From: Halomonas korlensis
Lineage (GTDB): Bacteria; Pseudomonadota; Gammaproteobacteria; Pseudomonadales; Halomonadaceae
Assembly (NCBI RefSeq): GCF_900116705.1
Contig: NZ_FPBP01000001.1
Span: 1 to 64,000, forward strand
Direction of reading: 5' to 3'
DNA length: 64,000 bases
Shown: positions 28,408-37,506 of the stretch, piece by piece
Layout of the letters: every line of letters starts with the position of its first letter
Numbering within the stretch: the first letter of the stretch is position 1
The notes under the pieces: generated by a model
Told to the model about the DNA's origin: nothing
The model's database searches: none
What the model saw: only the letters and a program-made list of their open reading frames with translations
Made by a program: the position numbers and the translations under genes

Positions 28408-30318
28408 ATGGACTCCTACCGCAGCCAATTCAACCGTTCGATCGAACAACCAGAAGCCTTCTGGGCCGAGCAAGCCAGACGCATCCCCTGGTTCCAGCCC
28501 CCCACAACCATTCTTGAGTACGACGACACCGGTCATGCCCGCTGGTTTGTTGATGGCGAACTCAATATCTGTCATGCCGCGCTGGACTTCCACGTGGAGC
28601 AGGGCCGGGGTGACCAGCCTGCTATCTATTGGGATTCACCGGTAACCGACAGCAAGCGCACCATCACCTTCGGTGAGATGCGCGATCAAGTGGCACTCTT
28701 CGCCGGGGCTCTCAAGGGACTCGGGGTGGAAAAAGGTGATCGTGTGGTGATCTACATGCCGATGGTGCCGGAGGCCTTGGTTGCGATGTATGCCTGCGCG
28801 CGCCTGGGTGCCGTGCATTCGGTGGTGTTCGGCGGGTTTGCGCCTCATGAGCTGTCAGTGCGTATCGAGGATGCCGAACCTAAGGTGGTGGTTGCAGCCT
28901 CCTGCGGCATCGAGGTCGACCGCGTATTGCCCTACAAGCCGATTATCGACAAGGCGATCGAGCAGAGCACCTATAAGCCGCAGGCTTGCGTAATATTCCA
29001 GCGTGAGCAACAACGCGCCGAGCTGGGGGCGAGGGATCACGACTGGTCTGCGCTGATGAGCGAGGCTCAACCTGCCGGCTGCGTAGCAATGAAGGCCAGT
29101 GATCCGCTCTATGTGCTCTACACCTCCGGCACTACCGGAAAACCCAAGGGGGTTGTTCGCGACACCGGCGGGTATGCCGTGGCTCTACACTACTCGATGG
29201 ACGTCATCTATGACGTCGCTCCGGGCGATGTGTTCTTCTCTGCCTCGGATGTCGGATGGGTCGTGGGTCACTCCTACATCGTTTATGCCCCTTTGCTGCG
29301 GGGGTGCACCACGGTCGTCTATGAGGGCAAGCCGGTCATGACACCTGACGCGGGGGCCTTCTGGCGACTGATCGAGGCGTATGGTGTCAAGAGCTTTTTC
29401 ACCGCGCCGACGGCGTTTCGCGCGATCAAGAAGCAGGACCCTGATGGCAAACTGCTTGCGCAATATGACATCAGCTGCCTCAAGGCGCTGTTTCTGGCTG
29501 GCGAGCGGCTCGATCCACCCACCTACCATTGGCTCGACGACTTGCTCGAGGTGCCGGTGCTCGATCACTGGTGGCAGACCGAAACCGGCTGGCCTATCGC
29601 CGCCAACCTGCAAGGTCTCGAACCCATGCCCACCAAGGCGGGTAGCGCCACGGTCCCGGTGCCTGGCTTCAACGTGCAGATACTCGGCCGCGATGGTCAA
29701 CAGGTCGGCGCCATGCGCCAGGGAAGTGTGGTGATAAAGCAGCCCATGCCACCGGGATGTCTGATCGGCATCTGGAGCGATCCACAGCGCTTCCACGACG
29801 CCTATATGGCCGCCTTTCCCGGCTATTATCTCACTGGCGACGGCGGCTATATCGACGAGGACGGCTACCTGTTCATCCTGGGACGTACCGATGATGTCAT
29901 CAACGTGGCGGGGCATCGCCTTTCCACCGGCGAGATGGAAGAAGTGGTGGGCGCTCACCGAGCCGTTGCCGAGTGTGCCGTGATCGGCATCCATGATGCC
30001 CTCAAGGGGCAGGTGCCGGTGGGGCTGGTGATTCCCAAGGATGGTTTCAACGGTGATGAGGCACAGCTGGAAAAGGAACTCATCGACCTGGTGCGTAACC
30101 GAATCGGCCCTGTCGCCTGTTTCAAGCAAGTGCTGGTGGTCGACAAGCTACCCAAGACACGCTCAGGAAAGATTCTTCGCAAGCTGCTGCGCAACATCGC
30201 CGATGGCAAGGAGTTCGGGATTCCTTCGACGATTGACGACCCGGCCAGTCTGCAGGACGTGCATGACGCCATGAGAGAGCGGTCGCTGGGCTTGGCTCAT
30301 GAGGCGCGCCAGGTGTAA
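28408..30318 (+). CDS. prpE: Propionate-CoA ligase (636 aa)
   Basis: An AMP-forming acyl-CoA synthetase that activates propionate, probably also acetate. It starts with an ACAS_N domain (IEQPEAFWAEQARRIPWF). Motif A3 is YTSGTTGKPKG, the A5 region DHWWQTETGWPI is PrpE-like, A7-A8 are YYLTGDGGYIDEDGYLF and GRTDDVINVAGHRLSTGE, and the catalytic, acetylation-sensitive lysine is in KTRSGKILRK. No other prp gene lies next to it. The protein acetyltransferase at 59.4 kb is a likely regulator, by analogy with Acs. Confidence 0.93.
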   Translation: MDSYRSQFNRSIEQPEAFWAEQARRIPWFQPPTTILEYDDTGHARWFVDGELNICHAALDFHVEQGRGDQPAIYWDSPVTDSKRTITFGEMRDQVALFAGALKGLGVEKGDRVVIYMPMVPEALVAMYACARLGAVHSVVFGGFAPHELSVRIEDAEPKVVVAASCGIEVDRVLPYKPIIDKAIEQSTYKPQACVIFQREQQRAELGARDHDWSALMSEAQPAGCVAMKASDPLYVLYTSGTTGKPKGVVRDTGGYAVALHYSMDVIYDVAPGDVFFSASDVGWVVGHSYIVYAPLLRGCTTVVYEGKPVMTPDAGAFWRLIEAYGVKSFFTAPTAFRAIKKQDPDGKLLAQYDISCLKALFLAGERLDPPTYHWLDDLLEVPVLDHWWQTETGWPIAANLQGLEPMPTKAGSATVPVPGFNVQILGRDGQQVGAMRQGSVVIKQPMPPGCLIGIWSDPQRFHDAYMAAFPGYYLTGDGGYIDEDGYLFILGRTDDVINVAGHRLSTGEMEEVVGAHRAVAECAVIGIHDALKGQVPVGLVIPKDGFNGDEAQLEKELIDLVRNRIGPVACFKQVLVVDKLPKTRSGKILRKLLRNIADGKEFGIPSTIDDPASLQDVHDAMRERSLGLAHEARQV

Positions 30319-30351
30319 TTATTGGTACGAATAACCAGAAACTGTCAGTTG

Positions 30352-30379
30352 ACTGCTGCCGCCCCTGGGCGGTAGCAGT
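30352..30379 (+). terminator. Hairpin after prpE
   Basis: CTGCTGCCGCC pairs with GGCGGTAGCAG (one mismatch) around CCTG, 34 bases past the prpE stop. The following TGTTACT is only moderately T-rich. Confidence 0.6.
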
Positions 30380-30489
30380 GTTACTAGCTGTCTGTTCTGT
30401 CTGTTGCATCACCATGGCCAGCGTGAAGCCGTGCCCGTATAATCTTCCCCTATTCACTTGTCAGCGATTTTCCGTTGGCGATTTCAATC

Positions 30490-30537
30490 CCGAGGGTTCC
30501 CTCACCCCTCTCGGCAAGCCCCGCTTTGCAAAAAGGA
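30490..30537 (+). promoter_or_regulatory. Candidate preQ1 riboswitch upstream of yhhQ
   Basis: A stem CCGAG/CTCGG (30490-30494 with 30510-30514) encloses a C-rich loop containing GTTCCCTCACC. A short GC hairpin (about 30514-30529) and the A-rich tail AAAAAGGA (30530-30537) follow. The tail includes the ribosome site AAGGA of yhhQ, seven bases before its ATG. Small size, the TTC...CAC loop, the A-rich 3' tail, possible loop-tail pairing (TCC with GGA) and the downstream queuosine-precursor transporter all fit a class I preQ1 riboswitch. The inserted hairpin is unusual, so this is tentative. Confidence 0.4.
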
Positions 30538-30544
30538 CGACTCG

Positions 30545-31228
30545 ATGTTCGCGCTTTCCCCCGGCCAGTACCGCCGCTGTGTTGCGTTACTGGTGGGTTT
30601 TCATATTCTGGTCATTGCCGCCAGCAATTACCTGGTGCAGTTGCCCTTCACCCTGCTGGGCTTTCATACCACCTGGGGCGCGTTCAGCTTCCCCTTCATC
30701 TTCCTGGCGACCGACCTGACCGTCCGCCTGTTTGGCAAGGAGCCGGCCAAGGCAATCGTGATGCGCGTCATGTTGCCCGCGCTGGTGATCTCCTACGTGA
30801 TTTCAGTGGTCTTTCCCCAGGGTGGCTTTGCCGGTCTGTCGGCGCTCGGGGAGGTGAATCTGTTCGTTGCCCGCATTGCCGTGGCGAGTTTCATGGCCTA
30901 TCTGCTCGGGCAACTGCTCGATGTACATGTCTTCGACCGGCTTCGGCAGCTCCGTGCCTGGTGGGTAGCGCCGGCCGTCTCAACAGTGCTGGGAAATCTG
31001 GTCGATACCTTCGCCTTCTTCTCGATCGCCTTCCTGCGCAGCCCAGATCCCTTCATGGCCGCCAACTGGCTGGAAATCGCCTGGGTTGATTATGTCATCA
31101 AGCTCGGCATCAGCCTGTTGTTCTTTCTGCCGCTCTATGGCCTGCTGCTGTCTTGGCTGAGCCAACGTCTGATAGCGGTAACCGGGAGCCAGGATCTGCC
31201 ACCGTCCGCCTTGTCAGCGCACCGTTGA
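30545..31228 (+). CDS. yhhQ: Queuosine precursor transporter YhhQ (227 aa)
   Basis: An inner-membrane importer of 7-cyano/aminomethyl-7-deazaguanine used for queuosine tRNA modification. It is largely hydrophobic, with family motifs HTTWGAFSFPFIFLATDLTVR, GNLVDTFAFFSIAF and DYVIKLGISLLFFLPLYG. The ATG at 30545 has AAGGA seven bases upstream; an earlier in-frame start at 30458 would place the leader hairpin in the coding region and is not supported. Confidence 0.92.
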   Translation: MFALSPGQYRRCVALLVGFHILVIAASNYLVQLPFTLLGFHTTWGAFSFPFIFLATDLTVRLFGKEPAKAIVMRVMLPALVISYVISVVFPQGGFAGLSALGEVNLFVARIAVASFMAYLLGQLLDVHVFDRLRQLRAWWVAPAVSTVLGNLVDTFAFFSIAFLRSPDPFMAANWLEIAWVDYVIKLGISLLFFLPLYGLLLSWLSQRLIAVTGSQDLPPSALSAHR

Positions 31229-31251
31229 ACCGTTAACCGCCGAGGAGAGAG

Positions 31252-32064
31252 ATGCCAACGCCACTTCACTATGCCGATAGCCAAGTTGATACTCATGCCG
31301 AAACCGGTGACGAGAGCCGTAAAAGTGTTCCGCTGGTAGTGATTCACGGTCTTTTCGGCAGCGCCGATAACTGGCGCTCCCATGTGAAAGCCTGGCAGTC
31401 GGTACGCCGGGTGATTGCCGTGGATCTGCGCAATCACGGTCGTTCTCCCCACCTGGCGGGAATGGGCTACGCCGAGCAGGCAGAAGATGTGGTCTCCCTG
31501 CTCGATCGCCTGGGGATCGAACAGGCCCATCTACTGGGTCACTCGATGGGCGGCAAGGTGGCGATCAGTATCGCGCGCGAGTATCCGCAGCGGGTCGCCT
31601 CGCTGATCGTCGCCGACATCGCACCGCAGGCCTACGGTCATGATCACGACACGGTATTTGCCGCACTGCGACGAGTCGCCGAGGGGAAGCCGGCGAATCG
31701 TCGCGAGGCCGATAAACTGCTCGCTGAACACGTCGACGAACGACCGGTCAGACTCTTCCTGGCGACTAACCTCGAGCGGGCGGAGGAGGGCGGCCTGAGG
31801 CTGCGACTCGGTCTTGATGAGATCGAGGCAGACTACGAGGCCATCATGGGGGCGCCGGCGGGCCAGGCGCCGTATGGCGGTCCGACCTTGGTGTTACGCG
31901 GTGCGCGTTCTCAGTACGTGACCGACGCAGCGCTGCCCGCACTCCGCGAGGTGTTGCCGGACGCCACGATCAAGACGCTGGATGCCGGCCATTGGCTGCA
32001 TGCCGAGCAGCCCGAGGCGTTCCGGGAGGCGGTCGATGAGTTCCTCGCGGCACTCGAGCGCTGA
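31252..32064 (+). CDS. ybfF: Alpha/beta hydrolase, YbfF-type esterase (270 aa)
   Basis: An esterase acting on short-chain acyl and possibly acyl-CoA esters. The oxyanion region is VIHGLFGSADNW, followed by DLRNHGRS and the nucleophile elbow GHSMGGKVA; the catalytic His is in DAGHWLHAEQPEAF. These match YbfF closely. An N-terminal extension of about 25 residues precedes the core. GAGGAG lies four bases before the ATG, and yhhQ ends 23 bases upstream, so the two are probably cotranscribed. Confidence 0.9.
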   Translation: MPTPLHYADSQVDTHAETGDESRKSVPLVVIHGLFGSADNWRSHVKAWQSVRRVIAVDLRNHGRSPHLAGMGYAEQAEDVVSLLDRLGIEQAHLLGHSMGGKVAISIAREYPQRVASLIVADIAPQAYGHDHDTVFAALRRVAEGKPANRREADKLLAEHVDERPVRLFLATNLERAEEGGLRLRLGLDEIEADYEAIMGAPAGQAPYGGPTLVLRGARSQYVTDAALPALREVLPDATIKTLDAGHWLHAEQPEAFREAVDEFLAALER

Positions 32065-32069
32065 AGCCT

Positions 32070-33455
32070 TTACGCCGGCACGATTCTGAGCCCGCTGGCG
32101 TGTGGGTCGTCGAGAAAGCGCCTGAGAATACGGTAGGTATCCACATCGAACCGGTTGTCGGTGCCGTCGAGTGTCGCTATCTCTTCCAGACGGCTCACGC
32201 TGCCCAGATGTGACCAGTGGGCGACGAGATGCCATTGCTCCTTGCCGTCATCACCCGCTTCGCCGATGGCCACACGCCCTTCCCAGGGCCAGCTCTTGAC
32301 CTGCAGTCGCGCCAAGGCATCTCTTGCCCTGCGCTCGTGGTCATCGAGGCTTTCTGCTCCATGACAGGCACCGCGACACTTGCCAAGTTGGCTGGCGAAA
32401 CACCGGCCTCGTCCCGCTTCAATGCCCAATACTCGCGGGCACAACCCCTGGTCGGCCGCTATCTGCTCGAGGGCGCGGCGTGCCTCCTTGCGGCTGCGGA
32501 ACAGCCCGAACAACTCGCTGGCCTGTGAGCCGGTCATGGCGCCGCCGTTGACCAAGGTGGGTGACGGATCCCCCTGGGGCCAGTGCCAGCCGACCAGTTC
32601 GCCACGTCGCCGAAGTTGCCGATTCATCGTTGGCAGCAACTGCTTGACCAGTCGTGCCTCCAGCAACTGAGCGCCCAGGTCGCCGGCCGTTTCTCGCCAG
32701 TCGATACGCTGGATCTGACGGACCAGGCGCATCTCGCGATCGTGCCGGTAATCGCTCTGGAAATGGCTCATGATGCGGGCGCGAAGGTTGACGCTCTTGC
32801 CGATGTACAGCGGCAGATCATTCTCGCCGTAGAACAGGTAGACGCCTGGCCTGCCTGGAATAGACTGGAGCAGGCCGGGATCGAGATGGGCGGGCAGGCT
32901 TGGCTGGCTGAGTTGCCGAGACACTTCTGTCTCGATATGGGCGGTGGGATAGTGAGCCTCCCAGCGTTGCCAAAGTGCGATCAGCGCTCGTGCATCGCCC
33001 TCGGCACGGTGCCGGTCGTGGTTGCTCAGCCCGTGTCGCGCCAGCAGGGCAGCGAGGTTGTGATGGGGCTGCTCTGGGTCTAAACGGCGGGAGAGGCGCA
33101 GGGTACAGATCACCTTGGCGCGAAAGTCGATGCCGGCGCGCTGGAATTCGTTGCGCAAAAAACCGTAGTCGAAGCGTGCATTGTGCGCGACCAGGCAAGC
33201 GTCTCCCAGCCACGCGTGAAATGACGCGGCAATGGCCACAAAGGAGGGCGCCTCGGCGACCATGGCGTCGTCGATACCCGTCAGCGACACGATTTGTGCG
33301 GGGATGCGCGTGCCGGGCTGAATCAGTTGGGTCCAGCGATCCACGATACGCCCCTGCTCGACACGCAGAGCCGCTATCTCGGTGATGCGGTCACGTGTGG
33401 TGCGGGTGCCGGTCGTCTCCAGATCCAGAAAGACCAGAGGATACGCAAGGGCCAT
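32070..33455 (-). CDS. DEDDh exonuclease fused to GIY-YIG nuclease domain (461 aa)
   Basis: Residues 1 to about 170 are a DnaQ-like 3'-5' exonuclease (LDLETTG, AHNARFDYGFLRNEF, HRAEGDARAL). From about residue 200 follows a UvrC-type GIY-YIG endonuclease domain (RPGVYLFYGENDLPLYIGKS), then ARLVKQLLPTMNRQLRR and a cysteine-bearing segment (FASQLGKCRGACHG) as in UvrC/Cho. The combination is known in bacteria as an annotated fusion, and a repair or DNA-processing role is inferred. It lies one base downstream of the binding-protein gene, so it is coupled to it. Confidence 0.88.
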   Translation of the reverse strand: MALAYPLVFLDLETTGTRTTRDRITEIAALRVEQGRIVDRWTQLIQPGTRIPAQIVSLTGIDDAMVAEAPSFVAIAASFHAWLGDACLVAHNARFDYGFLRNEFQRAGIDFRAKVICTLRLSRRLDPEQPHHNLAALLARHGLSNHDRHRAEGDARALIALWQRWEAHYPTAHIETEVSRQLSQPSLPAHLDPGLLQSIPGRPGVYLFYGENDLPLYIGKSVNLRARIMSHFQSDYRHDREMRLVRQIQRIDWRETAGDLGAQLLEARLVKQLLPTMNRQLRRRGELVGWHWPQGDPSPTLVNGGAMTGSQASELFGLFRSRKEARRALEQIAADQGLCPRVLGIEAGRGRCFASQLGKCRGACHGAESLDDHERRARDALARLQVKSWPWEGRVAIGEAGDDGKEQWHLVAHWSHLGSVSRLEEIATLDGTDNRFDVDTYRILRRFLDDPHASGLRIVPA

Positions 33456-33456
33456 G

Positions 33457-34728
33457 TCAGGGCGCTCCGAGATCGGTGGCGAGTCGCTCTACAGGGGTCA
33501 GGGTGCCGGCCATGGCATGTTTGTGCAGAAAGGCTTCGAAGCGTGCGTAGCGGCCATGGTCGATGGCGGCGGGCCGGACACTGAGACGCCTCAAGATGTC
33601 TGGCCATGCAGCGCGGCTGCTGGGGGTATCCAAGCCCGGCTCGGTGTCGATCAGCAATTCCCAGGCCTCGTCAGGATACTCGATAATCCAGGCCGTGGCC
33701 TCTTCCAGTGCTTCCACCAACAGACGCATCGCCGAGCGGTTCTTGCTGAGTCGATCCCGGTTGGCGACGAGAATCAGGCCGTCATGCAGAGGTACGCCAT
33801 GATTCTCGACCCGCAACATCCGGGTCGCCATGCCTTCATCGTTCAACTGGCGAGGTAACAGATGACGCATGGATCCGATCACGCCGTCCACCTCACGGGC
33901 GCTCATCGCGCCGTCGAGCTCGAAGCCGACTCTTTGCAGCTCCAGTTCATCGCGACGGATGTCGTATTGGTGCAGCAGGGCCGTCAGCAGCACCTCCAGA
34001 CCATCCTCGGTCGCGTAACCGATCCGTAGCCCGGCCAGTCCCGCGGGTGAGTCGATGTCGAGGTCTTCGCGCAGCATCAGGCCAGTGAGCGGTGTGCCGA
34101 TCAGGGTAGCGACTCGGATCAGCGGCAAGCCTCGATCAACCTCTCGATGAAGCAGCGGCTGGCGGCTCAGTGCCAGTTCTGCACGTCCGGCAGCCAGCAG
34201 TTTCAACGGGACGTCAGGGTCGGCCGGGGTCGACAATGTCACGGAAAGCCCGCGTTGCTCATACAGGCCAAGGGCCTGCGCCACGAACAGGGCGGCGTGT
34301 TGAGGGCTTGGGTACCAGTCGAGCATCACCTCCAGCGGCACAAGGGGCGGGGGCTCGATGGGCTCGGCGGGTGTCTCGACCATGGTGGGGCCCGGTTCTG
34401 CCGTGAGTGACGCCTCGGTGGTGTCCAGATTAAGGGAAGTGTCTCCCGACATCTGTGCTTGCCCACCTATCAGTGGCATGAAAGGGCTATCGGTAAGCCG
34501 TTCGATTTTCTGGGCGGCAGTGATGGCGTCGGTTGTCGCGGTCAGCTCTTCGTCGGCCTTCTTCAGCGACGGAACCATTACCTCAGTCGCCAGGGGCGGA
34601 TAGCCCAGCGGCGGCGCCGGCAAGGAATCTTCGGATGCCATGGCGATGTGCCAGGCAAGCAGTGGCAGCCCCAATAATGCCAACAGACGGCTGGCCCAGC
34701 GCAGCTGACATCGGGCGTGAATGGTCAT
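33457..34728 (-). CDS. NMT1/ThiY-like substrate-binding protein with long N-terminal extension (423 aa)
   Basis: After a signal peptide (to about residue 31, IAMA-SED) comes an unusual linker of about 100 residues, rich in Pro, Glu and Thr (for example PAEPIEPPPLVPLE). The binding domain starts at EVMLDWYPSPQHAALFVAQ, the start typical of NMT1/THI5-like periplasmic proteins that bind pyrimidine precursors of thiamine or related compounds. No ABC permease or ATPase is adjacent; the neighbours are a nuclease gene and nhaP2. It may serve a remote transporter or act as a sensor. Ligand unknown. Confidence 0.8.
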   Translation of the reverse strand: MTIHARCQLRWASRLLALLGLPLLAWHIAMASEDSLPAPPLGYPPLATEVMVPSLKKADEELTATTDAITAAQKIERLTDSPFMPLIGGQAQMSGDTSLNLDTTEASLTAEPGPTMVETPAEPIEPPPLVPLEVMLDWYPSPQHAALFVAQALGLYEQRGLSVTLSTPADPDVPLKLLAAGRAELALSRQPLLHREVDRGLPLIRVATLIGTPLTGLMLREDLDIDSPAGLAGLRIGYATEDGLEVLLTALLHQYDIRRDELELQRVGFELDGAMSAREVDGVIGSMRHLLPRQLNDEGMATRMLRVENHGVPLHDGLILVANRDRLSKNRSAMRLLVEALEEATAWIIEYPDEAWELLIDTEPGLDTPSSRAAWPDILRRLSVRPAAIDHGRYARFEAFLHKHAMAGTLTPVERLATDLGAP

Positions 34729-34892
34729 CGAGGCCTCTTCGGCTTAGGCAGCAGGAGCGTCTACAAGACGCGACACCAGTGTAGCCTTTTGTTATTCGTC
34801 ATGACCAGCACACTCCGGGAGCCCTGTCGGCAGCGTCGCGAGGGGCAGGGGGGTATGCGATAATCGGCTCTTTGAATCTTGTCTGGATGCCG

Positions 34893-36599
34893 ATGGATAC
34901 CATTAATACGCTCTTTCTGCTCAGCGGCTTTCTGATTGCCTTGAGTGCGCTTGCCAGCCGGCTTTCCACCGTGGCAGGCGTACCCTTGCTGTTGATCTTC
35001 CTGGCCCTGGGGATGCTGGCCGGAGAAGAAGGGATTCTCGGCATCGAGTTTGATGACTATTCGGTGGCATTCCTGATTGGTCACCTGGCATTGGCCATGA
35101 TCCTGCTGGACGGTGGGTTACGGACTCGGCTCAAGACCTTCCGGGTCGGTTTCAAGCCGGCGCTGAGCCTGGCCACCTTTGGCGTCTTCATCACTAGTGG
35201 GCTGGTGGGTCTGATCTCGATGTGGGTCTTCGATCTTACCTTCATTCAAGGACTCCTGGTGGGGGCGATCGTTGGCTCTACCGATGCAGCGGCGGTTTTT
35301 TCCATGCTTAGCGGGCGTGGCGTCAATCTCAACGAGCGAGTCGGGGCGACGCTTGAGATCGAGTCCGGCACCAACGATCCCATGGCCATCTTCCTGACGA
35401 TCGTGCTCGTCGAGGTGCTGGTGGGCGAGGTCGGCGGTATCCTCGATACCGGCCTCTTTCTGGTGTTGCAGTTCGGTCTGGGTATGGTCATCGGGCTGGG
35501 GGCCGGTTGGTTGATCGCGCGATTGTTGCGTTGGGTCGATTTGGCGCCGGGGCTTTATTCGCTGCTGGCCCTGGCGCTGGGTTTTGTAGTCTTCGGCTTG
35601 GCCAGTGCGCTGGGTGGGAGCGGTTTTCTTGCTATTTACCTGACGGGCTTGATGATCGGCAACAAGCCCGGACGGCATCTCAATTTCATCCTGCCGGTCC
35701 ATGATGGGCTCGCTTGGCTGAGTCAGATCGGGCTATTCCTGGTGCTGGGCCTGCTGGTCAATCCCAGCGAATTGCTGGAGCACGCTTTGCCCGCTTCGCT
35801 GGTGGCGCTGTCACTGATCTTCATCGCTCGCCCACTCGCCGTGTTGCTGACTATCAAGCCATTTTTCAAGTTCCGCTGGCGAGAAGTGGGTTTTATCTCC
35901 TGGGTAGGACTGCGTGGTGCGGTGCCCATTGTGCTGGCGATTTTTCCCGTGATCGGCGGCGTCGAAAATGCCTCGTTCTACTTCAATGTGGCTTTTGCTG
36001 TGGTGTTGATGTCCTTGCTGATTCAGGGGGGGACGCTGCCCTGGATGGCCAGGCGCATGAAGGTCGAGGTGCCCAAGAGTGTCTCACCGAGCCTTCGTGG
36101 CCCGCTGGGGGTGCTGCCGGAAAACGACTACGAGATGTTCGTTTATGTGGTAGATAACGAGGACCTCAAGGATGTGCCGATACGGCTGTTGCGCTTTCCC
36201 TCCGGCGCTTTGATCTCGGCGCTGTTTCGTGATCATGCCATGTTGCATCCCAAGGGAAGCACACGACTGCAATTGGGCGATGTCATTTGTGTCATCGGCC
36301 GCACCGATGATCTGCCGGCCCTGAATCGGCTCTTCAATGGTGATGCGAAACTCAAGCAGGTGCGGGCGTTCTTCGGTACCTTCACGTTCGATGGCCAGGC
36401 GCGAATGCAGGATATTGCCGAGGCGTATGGCCTGACCCTGAGTCCCGGCGAGCATGACATGACGTTGGCCGATTTCGTGTCGTTACGCGTCGGCGGGCAT
36501 CCAGTTGTGGGAGATGACGTTGATTGGCACGGCATCCATTGGGTCGTCAGCGATATGGAGGGCAACAAGGTGACCCGCGTAGGTTTGCGCCTGTACTGA
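34893..36599 (+). CDS. nhaP2: Potassium/proton antiporter, CPA1 family NhaP2/CvrA-type (568 aa)
   Basis: An inner-membrane cation/proton antiporter. The membrane domain starts MDTINTLFLLSGFLIALSALASR and includes GAIVGSTDAAAVFSML and LEIESGTNDPMAIFL with the Asp pair expected for cation exchange. The cytoplasmic end has a TrkA_C domain (EMFVYVVDNEDLKDVPIR) and a CorC_HlyC-like domain (MQDIAEAYGLTLS), as in NhaP2. I chose the ATG at 34893 by family likeness; ATG at 34887 and TTG at 34872 are in frame and no ribosome site decides. It fits ion homeostasis in a salt-tolerant organism. Confidence 0.9.
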   Translation: MDTINTLFLLSGFLIALSALASRLSTVAGVPLLLIFLALGMLAGEEGILGIEFDDYSVAFLIGHLALAMILLDGGLRTRLKTFRVGFKPALSLATFGVFITSGLVGLISMWVFDLTFIQGLLVGAIVGSTDAAAVFSMLSGRGVNLNERVGATLEIESGTNDPMAIFLTIVLVEVLVGEVGGILDTGLFLVLQFGLGMVIGLGAGWLIARLLRWVDLAPGLYSLLALALGFVVFGLASALGGSGFLAIYLTGLMIGNKPGRHLNFILPVHDGLAWLSQIGLFLVLGLLVNPSELLEHALPASLVALSLIFIARPLAVLLTIKPFFKFRWREVGFISWVGLRGAVPIVLAIFPVIGGVENASFYFNVAFAVVLMSLLIQGGTLPWMARRMKVEVPKSVSPSLRGPLGVLPENDYEMFVYVVDNEDLKDVPIRLLRFPSGALISALFRDHAMLHPKGSTRLQLGDVICVIGRTDDLPALNRLFNGDAKLKQVRAFFGTFTFDGQARMQDIAEAYGLTLSPGEHDMTLADFVSLRVGGHPVVGDDVDWHGIHWVVSDMEGNKVTRVGLRLY

Positions 36600-36644
36600 G
36601 CCTTTTGTAGCCGGCCCCGCAAAAAGAGCCGAGGCCGCGCAACA

Positions 36645-37193
36645 TCAAGCGGGTAGGGATTGGCGCGTTTCCATTACTATCTCCACCGACTCATCCAGGC
36701 TCGCCATATAGGTACTGCTGTCCTGGATTGTACAACTCAACGTCATGTTCTTGGCACTCAGCGCCGCCAGCGACGTTACCGAGCTAGCATCGATATCCAC
36801 GACCGCAAGGTTCTTGAGTTCCTTGAGCTTTCTGCCGACCTGCTCCCACCACACCAAGGCCCCATGGCCGCTGTAAGAGTAGATGACGACCTTTCTGGCT
36901 TGGCCGCATGCTTTGCGTATGCTCTTTTCGTCTGGTTGCCCCAGCTGGATCCAGAGCTCGATGGCACCCGTCGGATCCTTCTGCCAGATATCGGGTTCAT
37001 CCGCAGTACTCACTCCGCGACCGAAATACAATGTCTCAGTGGCGTGGTGAGCGAATGCCAGGAGACGCACCATCATTCGTTCCTCACTCTCCGATGGGTG
37101 GCGAGCGAGGGTCATGGTGTGCTCGGCGTAGTAGTGCCGGTTCAAGTCGGCGACCTGTAGCTGCATCTTATGTATGGTTGCTTTCAGTGCCAT
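36645..37193 (-). CDS. yaeQ: YaeQ family protein (182 aa)
   Basis: A cytoplasmic protein of the YaeQ family, which has a PD-(D/E)XK nuclease-like fold and no settled function. It begins MALKATIHKMQLQVADLNRHYY and contains the family motifs LARHPSESEERMMVRLLAF, DEPDIWQKD, IELWIQLGQPDEKSIRKAC and VVIYSYSG. Length and motifs are typical. It is convergent with nhaP2. Confidence 0.93.
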   Translation of the reverse strand: MALKATIHKMQLQVADLNRHYYAEHTMTLARHPSESEERMMVRLLAFAHHATETLYFGRGVSTADEPDIWQKDPTGAIELWIQLGQPDEKSIRKACGQARKVVIYSYSGHGALVWWEQVGRKLKELKNLAVVDIDASSVTSLAALSAKNMTLSCTIQDSSTYMASLDESVEIVMETRQSLPA

Positions 37194-37506
37194 AGGTTAC
37201 AACGCCTGCCTGTTCAAGAGTTTCTGACTCATGATGCCATAGTTGGCGCAATGCACCATGACGTCGTCCGGGGACCATCTCCTCTCGCCAATCCGTTCAG
37301 GCCAGAAAATGGCGAACCCGGGGATAGCGAGGTAAGCAGGAAGATTTGCGGTAACCAATCAAAAAATAAGCTATTAGTAAGAAGTGTGGTGAATGAAAGC
37401 CGCTTTTGGCGGTCACACCATCGGTTGCTACACTGTGGCATTGCAAATGTGATGACATCAGCGTGGTAAGTGACTCAGGAAAATAGCTTTTTCAAAGGGA
37501 GTTTTC
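37194..37506. other. Intergenic region upstream of the small membrane peptide gene
   Basis: No gene is visible in the first 200 bases, which hold the divergent upstream region of yaeQ. The last 100 bases hold a sigma-70 type promoter for the small gene that follows, listed separately. Confidence 0.5.
37406..37434 (+). promoter_or_regulatory. Sigma-70 promoter of the small membrane peptide gene
   Basis: TTGGCG (37406-37411), a 17-base spacer and TACACT (37429-37434) give a good sigma-70 match. Transcription would start near 37441, leaving a leader of about 65 bases. Confidence 0.6.
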
